Shown here one piece after another: positions 15,571 through 21,178 of a stretch of DNA of 21,178 nucleotides. The notes under the pieces are model-generated. The model did not search any database. It was not told where the DNA came from and saw only the letters and a program-made list of their open reading frames with translations. The translations under genes and the position numbers were made by a program. Position 1 is the stretch's first letter; each line of letters opens with the position of its first letter. The DNA lies in assembly GCA_947167315.1 (NCBI GenBank), contig CAMVHP010000010.1:1-21178 (forward strand), given 5' to 3'. The stretch comes from RGIG8782 sp017475895 (GTDB lineage Bacteria > Pseudomonadota > Alphaproteobacteria > Rickettsiales > UBA1997).

Positions 15571-16386
15571 TTATAATAATTCCGGCTTATGTGTTTTCAA
15601 TATATTATCTTCAAATTCTTTTATAGCTTCTGTTAGTTGTTGTGACTGTTTACCGCTATTCTGTGGTTCACTCGACGACCTTTTCTTTTTCAGATTGGCA
15701 TTAATTATTGGTCTTGCTCTTATTTGTCGTTTTTTTGGTTCTACTTCTTTGTTTTGTACCTGTTCCAAACTACCAACTCCGCCATTTGCCTTACTTCTTT
15801 TTGGTTCTACTTCTTCGTTTTTTGTCTGTTCCATATAGTTTGTTATGTTTCTCATGTTTTCGAGATTTTTTGTTGTTACAATTTGATTTTCTTCTTCTTC
15901 GTCTGATATCAATACATAGTTATCGGGATCGTTATCACGATTTTTTGCTCCCGCTGTATCTAGTATTGCTTTTAAATCTATATCTATTTTTTGTTTGTTT
16001 TTTTGTTCGGTATCCTTAACAAGATAATTAAACATAGTATCTAAATTGTTTAATCCGGCTGAAGTTTGTTTACGAAAGTCGTTGTTATTAAACTGTTTCG
16101 CGTACATTTTACCTTCATAAAAAAACATTCCACCACCATAAAGTCTATTATGTTTAAAATTGCCAACGTATGCACTATCGGTTCCGAAATATATTATACC
16201 TTGACCGTCAAAAGCCCCGTGGTCAAGTCTACCGTCAAATACCAGATTATTATCTTTGAATACCTGAGCTTGTCCGGTGAAAGCACAAATATTCAATCTG
16301 GAGGTTTTACCGTACTGTGTTATGGTATAATATTGTTGTCCATCAAAAGCTGTACGACAATCTATTTTTGGTGTATTATCTGTCAT
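15571..16386 (-). CDS. MORN-family protein with SIM-like motif and basic NLS-like cluster (gene D)
   Basis: 271 residues. The N-terminal region (about 5-100) holds degenerate MORN repeats such as FDGRLDHGAFDGQGIIYF and YVGNFKHNRLYGGGMFF. Then come YVLISDEEEE (157-166), a hydrophobic core followed by Ser and acids, as in eukaryotic SUMO-interacting motifs; 'LENMRNITNYMEQ', shared with gene C; and an internal duplication of EQ-x-x-N-x-EVEPK (around 175-210). Two basic clusters follow: KKRQIRAR (208-215) and KKKRSSS (223-229), which resemble a bipartite nuclear localisation signal. The C-terminal helix is shared with C and E. The ATG at 16386 has AGGG about seven bases upstream. No signal peptide or membrane segment. 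Function not recognised; host targeting is an inference. Confidence 0.72.
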   Translation of the reverse strand: MTDNTPKIDCRTAFDGQQYYTITQYGKTSRLNICAFTGQAQVFKDNNLVFDGRLDHGAFDGQGIIYFGTDSAYVGNFKHNRLYGGGMFFYEGKMYAKQFNNNDFRKQTSAGLNNLDTMFNYLVKDTEQKNKQKIDIDLKAILDTAGAKNRDNDPDNYVLISDEEEENQIVTTKNLENMRNITNYMEQTKNEEVEPKRSKANGGVGSLEQVQNKEVEPKKRQIRARPIINANLKKKRSSSEPQNSGKQSQQLTEAIKEFEDNILKTHKPELL

Positions 16387-16412
16387 TTTACCCTAGTAAG
16401 GTTATTTACATG

Positions 16413-16441
16413 ATAATAAATATATTTTTTACAAAAATCAA
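16413..16441 (-). promoter_or_regulatory. Probable promoter of gene D
   Basis: Minus strand: -35 TTGATT (16436-16441), 17-base spacer, -10 TATTAT (16413-16418). The start would fall near 16406, about 20 bases before the ATG of gene D. It probably also serves gene E. Confidence 0.55.
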
Positions 16442-16448
16442 ATTGTTT

Positions 16449-16835
16449 CTAATTAATACCTCTAGTGCTTTTCTTTTTTGTGGCGCCATCAATATCCAGT
16501 ATAGCAGATTCAAGTTGTTGTAGGCGTACAACACCTTTATTATTTGCTTTTATTGCTTCATCTTTGTATACATTCTCAAGTCTTTGCATATCTTGCATAT
16601 ATCCAAAATCTATATTTCTTACTCTTATTACTTTGCGTCTGCGTCTTAGTCGTTTTTGTTTTTCTATTAGTTTTATCATCCGTCTCATATTTTCGTAATT
16701 ATTACTTACAATGTGTGTGTCACTTTCCTCATCTGACAACAGAACATAGTACGAGTTATCAATATTATTGTTACTTTGTTTGTTTAAGTCTTTACTATTA
16801 TCTAATGTGTCTTTGTTTTCCGCGGTATTTTCCAT
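16449..16835 (-). CDS. Small basic protein with SIM-like motif, no MORN repeats (gene C)
   Basis: 128 residues starting MENTAENKDT, with TGGAGA six bases before the ATG in a leader almost identical to that of gene G. It corresponds to the C-terminal half of genes D and E without their MORN part. Shared pieces in order: YYVLLSDEESD (29-39), the strongest SUMO-interacting-motif look-alike of the three; NNYENMRRMIKLIEKQ; an arginine-rich stretch KRLRRRRKVIRVR (61-73) resembling a nuclear localisation or nucleic-acid-binding signal; and a terminal helix VVRLQQLESAILDI. The arginine stretch could equally bind RNA or membranes. No known family recognised. Confidence 0.68.
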   Translation of the reverse strand: MENTAENKDTLDNSKDLNKQSNNNIDNSYYVLLSDEESDTHIVSNNYENMRRMIKLIEKQKRLRRRRKVIRVRNIDFGYMQDMQRLENVYKDEAIKANNKGVVRLQQLESAILDIDGATKKKSTRGIN

Positions 16836-16912
16836 TTTTTGTCTCCATTTTATTTATAAAATAGGTTTGTAAACGTATGTGAGTAACCTCTGCTGCATTG
16901 TTCTTTATCTTT

Positions 16913-18316
16913 TTACTGTCTGTATATTATTGTCCTTCCGTTAAGTTCTCTTAATACGCTTTCAATGTTCTTTACTTTAGTTTTATAATTATCTTTCAGA
17001 TACAGGTTATATCTATGTTTCACGTAATACTTTTGTAACCTGTCGTTAATGGCAAGTAAAGCGTTTTGTTTATTCTTTAACTCATCAGCTTTCTTGCATA
17101 CATCTTGAGTATTTTGTATTCTTGCGTATTCAATTAAATCTTCCATTGTAATTTTATCGTTTATACCTTGAGCGAGTTCGTTTGTCAGGTGTTTTGCCAT
17201 CAAATTACAATTGCCGGTGTTTTGCATGTTTTGAGTTAGTATATTTATACCCTTACTTTGCAATGCTCTTAATGCCTCTGGGTCATCATATATGCCACCG
17301 GAGGTGTCAACGGCTATGGTTTTTCCATCCTTGTGAATTATACCAACCGCATGTTGTTTACCATTAATAACTGATGTTATTATCTTTCCTTTGTTTTTTA
17401 GAAGATTTGCAAATTTACTAAAATTCTCCAACTGTTCTTTAACGGATACAATTTTACCAAAGTCGCTGATGTTGTTAAATTGAACAATATTTTTATTTTT
17501 TTTAATCAACGATAAATTAGCCAATATTGAATCATAGTTATTCATTTCATGTCGGTCAAAGGAAGTTATTAACCTATTGGCCGAATTCTTTGTGTAGTTA
17601 TTGATATTGTCTGGCCAATGTAGTTCGTTATTTTTGTCAATTTTTAAAATCAAATCTGCCTTGCTTATAGTACTCGGTTGTCTATTTAAATAGAAACTTA
17701 CCACTTTGCTACCGTCTTCGTTTGTTTTTAAGTCATAGATTGGTCTACGATTTCTGTTACTATGTAAACGATATGTTCCCGATATTCTTTCGTTATTTTT
17801 GTGTTGTCCTTTAAATACTCCCTGTTCGTTATAATATTTACCCTTACCTTCACTTAAACCATTGTGTAAGTAACCGTGGTAGGCTTTCTTTTTTGTATCA
17901 CCATAGTAAAATGTTCCCTTACCTTCTGGTTGATTATTTTTAATTTGACCTACGTATATATCTCCGGTCCTGATGTAAATTTTTCCATTGTCATCATCAG
18001 CAATACCGTTTTTAAAATTACAAATGAATAAATCGCCGTATTTGTTTAAATATGTTCCATGACCCTGAAATTTTCCATTTTCAACACCACCACGGTAAAC
18101 GAATCTTTCGTCTACATATAGTTCTGCCTGTCCAGAAAAATGGTGGAGAAAGTGTTCTGTTGTCATGTGTGGCACAAAACTGTATGAATTAGTTTTTGTG
18201 TTATAGGTAGCTTTTACCTTTGTCGCTGTGCTATGTTTGATGCTGCTAGGTATTCTGTTGCTGTGTGGCGTACTACTGCCATTTGATATGTTACTACTGT
18301 TTAATATATTTTCCAT
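16913..18316 (-). CDS. Intact MORN-repeat protein with clan-CE-like cysteine protease/acetyltransferase domain (gene B)
   Basis: 467 residues; the best reference for the family. Residues 1-50 are Ser/Thr/Asn-rich and probably disordered. About five MORN repeats cover 60-180 (YRGGVENGKFQGHGTYL, YVGQIKNNQPEGKGTFYY). A linker domain (about 190-310) leads to the putative active site: H322 in QHAVGIIHKDGKT, D337 in AVDTSGG, Q365 and C370 in MQNTGNC, followed by a helix NLMAKHLTNELAQ and a helical tail. The order His, Asp, Gln, Cys with a helix after Cys is that of clan CE (Ulp1/SENP, adenain, YopJ), whereas papain-like enzymes have Cys first. No signal peptide. A strong AGGAGG lies about five bases before the ATG. 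Whether it is a deSUMOylase, deubiquitinase or acetyltransferase cannot be told; the assignment rests on motif spacing, not on a profile search. Confidence 0.75.
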   Translation of the reverse strand: MENILNSSNISNGSSTPHSNRIPSSIKHSTATKVKATYNTKTNSYSFVPHMTTEHFLHHFSGQAELYVDERFVYRGGVENGKFQGHGTYLNKYGDLFICNFKNGIADDDNGKIYIRTGDIYVGQIKNNQPEGKGTFYYGDTKKKAYHGYLHNGLSEGKGKYYNEQGVFKGQHKNNERISGTYRLHSNRNRRPIYDLKTNEDGSKVVSFYLNRQPSTISKADLILKIDKNNELHWPDNINNYTKNSANRLITSFDRHEMNNYDSILANLSLIKKNKNIVQFNNISDFGKIVSVKEQLENFSKFANLLKNKGKIITSVINGKQHAVGIIHKDGKTIAVDTSGGIYDDPEALRALQSKGINILTQNMQNTGNCNLMAKHLTNELAQGINDKITMEDLIEYARIQNTQDVCKKADELKNKQNALLAINDRLQKYYVKHRYNLYLKDNYKTKVKNIESVLRELNGRTIIYRQ

Positions 18317-18362
18317 TTTTCCTCCTATTTTTGGTAAAATTATCTATGATATAATACTACAC

Positions 18363-18390
18363 ATAATACTACATTTTTTTGTAAAAGCAA
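18363..18390 (-). promoter_or_regulatory. Probable promoter of gene B
   Basis: Minus strand: -35 TTGCTT (18385-18390), 16-base spacer, -10 TATTAT (18363-18368). It lies just downstream of gene A's stop codon. GTAGTATTAT occurs twice in tandem here, two bases apart, so a second weaker -10 is possible. Confidence 0.5.
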
Positions 18391-18402
18391 GAGGTATTGT
18401 AA

Positions 18403-19791
18403 TTATAACGCAGCAAAATGTTCAGCGGATTGTTGTGCAAGGCTCTGAATTTCTTTTTCAAAGTCTTTAATACATTTTTCATATATACCTGATTCCAACA
18501 AATTGTGGTATTTATCTGCAACTTCAATACACTCTTTTACGATTCTATCATCTGCAAATATCTCTTTTTGCTTTGAATATTCCTGTGTTGGAATCGCCTG
18601 TTCACTATTCGCACATTTTTTCAATACTTCTTCGTTTTTTGTTTCTAACTTTTTAATTTTATTTTTTAGCTCGGTTAATTTGTTTGTTAGTTTTACTAGA
18701 TTTTCTTTCTGTTTATTTACTTCAGTTATTGATTTTAATATCAAATCATGATTTTTATTATCCATCAATTTCTGTAGTTCGGCTTTTTTTGCTTCTAGTT
18801 TTTTAGTTTTGTCGTTAATTATTTTTAACTTGTCTTTTATATAATCTTTGGTTGTCCACTTCTCTATTGTTTCTACCTGTTTAATATCTTTTCCGCTTAT
18901 TTGTTTAGCATAACTGTTTATTGCAAGTCTTGATGCTATAACACAGTTATTTTTATTGCCTTGTATATGTCGATTTAATATCTTAAAATTATTGTCCTCA
19001 AGTATTTTCTTACTATCATCATCAAGAGCTCTGGATGTATTGATAACTAAACATTCGCCATTTAAGTACAAAACACCAACAGCATGATTGTTGGTATAAA
19101 GTATTGATGTTACCACTTTACCGTTATTTTCCGTTTTTTTGGCAAAGTTTATAAAAGCGTCCAATTGATCTGTCAATGAACAATCTGTTTGACTAAAATC
19201 ACTTTTATTATTATATTGAATAATATTTTCGTCTGTATTAAATAGTGCCAAATTGGCCAATATAGGATCAAAATAGTCGGCTTCATTTCCGGTAAAGCTG
19301 CTAAGCAGTTTGTTTATACTATTTTTTATTTGTTCTTTGCTACTACCGTCTGGGATCTTCCAATCCAGTTTATTTTCACGAATGTTTAATATTAAATTTG
19401 GTGTTCCGTTTAAAAAATATTCTATCTTTACCATATTTTCGTATGGTGTACTCACACTGTAAAGTATTTTATCTTGTGAATCACAAAACTTTCCCGATAC
19501 CATTACACCGTTTCTAAATTCTCCTTTAAATGTTCCTTGATTTGTCTCAATTACTCCTTCCTTATCTTCAAATTTACCATTCACTACATTGCCAATATAT
19601 ATTGATGCACATTCTGGTGTTAGTTTTGTTCTCTCAATCAGTTTGTCTTTATCAGCTTCTCTTTTACTTGAATCTGTATTGATGTCATAACTAATTCCGT
19701 AGCACTCACGTATAATTACAAACTGTTTTCCATCTCTACGGTTTTCGTCTCTACGGTTTTCATTTCTACGTTTTTTATTTCTACCTCTCAT
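18403..19791 (-). CDS. Divergent member of the MORN/clan-CE-like family with Asn in place of the catalytic Asp (gene A)
   Basis: 462 residues. The N-terminus is extremely basic and repetitive (KKRRNENRRDENRRDGK). MORN repeats are reduced to about two degenerate copies (60-105: YIGNVVNGKFEDKEG, FKGEFRNG). The linker and active-site region align with gene B: H236 in NNHAVGVLY, then N251 in VINTSR where the others have Asp (same 15-residue spacing), and Q277/C283 in IQGNKNNC, with one residue more between Gln and Cys. That Q-x5-C spacing is the one found in Ulp1 and YopJ. A long coiled-coil tail (about 310-410) follows. AGGAGGAG lies just before the ATG and a near-consensus promoter upstream. 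Asn can support Cys-His catalysis in some proteases, so loss of activity is not certain. Confidence 0.72.
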   Translation of the reverse strand: MRGRNKKRRNENRRDENRRDGKQFVIIRECYGISYDINTDSSKREADKDKLIERTKLTPECASIYIGNVVNGKFEDKEGVIETNQGTFKGEFRNGVMVSGKFCDSQDKILYSVSTPYENMVKIEYFLNGTPNLILNIRENKLDWKIPDGSSKEQIKNSINKLLSSFTGNEADYFDPILANLALFNTDENIIQYNNKSDFSQTDCSLTDQLDAFINFAKKTENNGKVVTSILYTNNHAVGVLYLNGECLVINTSRALDDDSKKILEDNNFKILNRHIQGNKNNCVIASRLAINSYAKQISGKDIKQVETIEKWTTKDYIKDKLKIINDKTKKLEAKKAELQKLMDNKNHDLILKSITEVNKQKENLVKLTNKLTELKNKIKKLETKNEEVLKKCANSEQAIPTQEYSKQKEIFADDRIVKECIEVADKYHNLLESGIYEKCIKDFEKEIQSLAQQSAEHFAAL

Positions 19792-19838
19792 TTCTCCTCC
19801 TATTCGTTCAGAAATTTGTTTGGTATTATTTGTTTTGG

Positions 19839-19867
19839 CTTATACATTAAATTATAGTAAATGTCAA
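19839..19867 (-). promoter_or_regulatory. Near-consensus sigma70-type promoter of gene A
   Basis: Minus strand: perfect -35 TTGACA (19862-19867), 17-base spacer, -10 TATAAG (19839-19844). The start near 19832 leaves a leader of about 40 bases ending in AGGAGGAG before the ATG at 19791. It is the strongest promoter in the window and points away from the phage tail genes. Confidence 0.75.
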
Positions 19868-19943
19868 GAGAAAAATTAATTATTCTATACTTCCAAAGTT
19901 TGATGAACATAATAACAATAATATGAAAAATAAAGTATGACCT

Positions 19944-20786
19944 ATGAAAAAGATCAGCGAAAACTTGAAATCTTTACTTAAAAAAGATCATTTAAAACTG
20001 GCAAAATGTTTTAAGATAACACTGAATGATGGTGAGATTATAGCATTGACAGAGTATTCTACGGATTTATGTATAGATGGTACTGTGTATAAAAGTTCTG
20101 TGGGTGCCGAGGAAATGTCCAACAATAACAGTTGTGATCTGTCAAATAATGGCGACAAAATTATTGGATTGGTGGACAATGATATAATAAAACTTGATGA
20201 AGTATTAACCGGAAAGTTTGATAATGCGGAGGTTGAAATTTTTTACCTACATCTTGACGATGAAAACATGGAAAAAATTACAATGATGGTTGGTAAAATA
20301 GTATCGGCCGACATCACGGATGGTAAAGTATATTTTAATGTTAATGGTGTACTAAATACTTTAAACAAAACAATAGGAGATGTGTATTCTCCACTTTGTA
20401 GAGCAGAATTTTGCGACCATAGGTGTTCTTTAAATATTAGTGATTATATGTTTTCGTCAAAAATAACAGTTGTAAAAAGCGAAACTGAATTTTTGTGCAA
20501 TGGGGCTAATATTGCTGATAAACCTAAAAATTATTTTAAGTATGGTTTTGTGAAATTTGTTTCCGGAAAAAATACTGGTCAGGTTATGGATGTGAAACAA
20601 TCTTCTGATAACGACATAGTTTTAAACACGAAACTAAGTTACTCTTTGACTGTTGGTGATGAATTTAACATATACACCGGTTGTGATAAAACGTTTGAGA
20701 CTTGTATAAATACATTTAATAATGCTATTAATTTTAGGGGTGAGCCAAATATTCCCAGCACAGCGAAGGTTTATAAGTTTTATTAA
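19944..20786 (+). CDS. DUF2163 phage/GTA tail protein (GTA gp13-like)
   Basis: 280 residues. The family (phage conserved hypothetical protein BR0599) is part of the tail-tip module of alphaproteobacterial gene transfer agents and related siphophages. The diagnostic region is a Cys-rich segment, SPLCRAEFCDHRCSLN, with C152, C157 and C161, and the C-terminal GCDKTFETCINTFNNAINF (C247, C254), followed by RGEPNIPST as in the family. These cysteines may bind a metal or Fe-S cluster. The cognate upstream tail gene is absent: the divergent effector-like block lies directly 5'. The ATG at 19944 has no strong ribosome-binding site; its promoter is not clear. The gene after it is the normal GTA neighbour. 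Confidence 0.9.
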   Translation: MKKISENLKSLLKKDHLKLAKCFKITLNDGEIIALTEYSTDLCIDGTVYKSSVGAEEMSNNNSCDLSNNGDKIIGLVDNDIIKLDEVLTGKFDNAEVEIFYLHLDDENMEKITMMVGKIVSADITDGKVYFNVNGVLNTLNKTIGDVYSPLCRAEFCDHRCSLNISDYMFSSKITVVKSETEFLCNGANIADKPKNYFKYGFVKFVSGKNTGQVMDVKQSSDNDIVLNTKLSYSLTVGDEFNIYTGCDKTFETCINTFNNAINFRGEPNIPSTAKVYKFY

Positions 20787-20810
20787 TTACAAAATTATTA
20801 ATTACAAAAT
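20782..20810. repeat. Short tandem duplication between the two tail genes
   Basis: ATTAATTACAAAAT occurs at 20782-20795 and again at 20797-20810, a 15-base period that also duplicates the stop-codon context of the DUF2163 gene. It looks like a recent slippage event and has no evident function. Confidence 0.7.
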
Positions 20811-20813
20811 AAC

Positions 20814-21178
20814 ATGAAAACGAGAAGAAAAATAGATTCTAGGAGAATTTTGAAAGTTGCTAGAAGTTGGGTTGGTACGAAGTTTCACTATGCTGGCAGA
20901 ATTAGAAAAAATAGTTTTAATTCCGGTGGTGTCGACTGTATTGGTTTAATAATTGAAGTCGGTAAAGAAATAAATTCCACATACGATGGGAAAAATATAT
21001 CCTTTTATGGCTACTTAAATTATTCTAGATATCCAAATAACTCTGAGATGAAAAAGTTTTTTGATAAATATTTTATAAAAATTAACAAAAAAGATGTAAA
21101 ACCTGGTGATGTGGTATACATGAATTTTAATAACAATTTAGAGCACGCCGGAATATTAACGTCAGGTGGATTGATACA
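20814..21178 (+). CDS. NlpC/P60 phage cell-wall peptidase (GTA gp14-like), 3' end outside window
   Basis: The first 121 codons are present. NlpC/P60 enzymes cut peptidoglycan stem peptides; in GTA and phage tails this one helps the tail pass the cell wall. The N-terminus is 'ILKVARSWVGTKFHYAGR', the catalytic Cys is C42 in GGVDCIGL and the catalytic His is H111 in LEHAGIL, after the typical KPGDVVYM strand. The frame is open to the window edge, so the truncation is artificial. It starts 27 bases after the DUF2163 gene, in the same order as GTA genes 13 and 14. Confidence 0.9.
   Translation, partial: MKTRRKIDSRRILKVARSWVGTKFHYAGRIRKNSFNSGGVDCIGLIIEVGKEINSTYDGKNISFYGYLNYSRYPNNSEMKKFFDKYFIKINKKDVKPGDVVYMNFNNNLEHAGILTSGGLI

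Noticed and set aside
16913..18316. Papain-like, transglutaminase-like or YopT-type protease assignment
   Set aside because: Those have Cys before His in sequence. Here the order is His, Asp, Gln, Cys, which fits clan CE.
11724..19791. Toxin-antitoxin, CRISPR or restriction-type defence island
   Set aside because: No repeat-spacer array, nuclease, methyltransferase or small antitoxin pair is visible. The gene types look host-directed instead.

Overview
The window is a very AT-rich piece of a bacterial chromosome. Its gene content points to an alphaproteobacterium that probably lives in or with a eukaryotic host. DUF2793, DUF2163 and phage-type NlpC/P60 proteins are typical of alphaproteobacterial prophages and gene transfer agents (GTAs), and the RpoH, MsbA, DUF374 and lepB-rnc genes fit a Gram-negative. 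A flavodiiron protein suggests exposure to low or fluctuating oxygen. The genus cannot be named from the sequence alone.

Layout. 1-1693: 3' end of mfd (+). 1750-2961: a DUF2793 phage/GTA tail-fibre-like gene (+). 3034-4138: rpoH followed by a small NifU-type Fe-S scaffold gene (-). 4286-5446: flavodiiron protein (+). 5532-5607: tRNA-Thr(GGT), followed by a charged coiled-coil membrane protein (+). 6599-11530: a tight minus-strand envelope operon of PpiC-type isomerase, MsbA-like ABC transporter, DUF374 acyltransferase, signal peptidase I and RNase III. 11724-19791: an accessory block of seven related minus-strand genes. 19944-21178: DUF2163 and NlpC/P60 tail genes (+), equivalent to neighbouring genes of the GTA cluster, cut by the window edge. 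No gap longer than about 200 bases lacks a gene.

The accessory block is the most interesting part. Four members (two intact, two split by single-base frameshifts in A-tracts) share one architecture: N-terminal MORN repeats, a linker, a domain with ordered His / Asp (15 residues later) / Gln-x4-5-Cys residues that resembles clan CE cysteine proteases (Ulp1/SENP deSUMOylases, YopJ acetyltransferases), and a helical tail. Three smaller members between them (two with MORN-like N-termini) share a short motif of the form Tyr-Val-Leu-Leu-Ser-Asp-Glu-Glu, which looks like a eukaryotic SUMO-interacting motif, and two of these also carry nuclear-localisation-like basic clusters. My working hypothesis is a locally amplified family of host-directed effectors acting on a ubiquitin/SUMO-like pathway. 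The ordered residues and repeats are visible in the sequence. The fold, activity and secretion are inferred.

Several block genes have their own good sigma70-type promoters and strong Shine-Dalgarno sites, which contrasts with the compact housekeeping operons. Both broken genes are restored in frame by one A more or fewer, so recent decay, sequencing error, phase variation and polymerase slippage all have to be considered.
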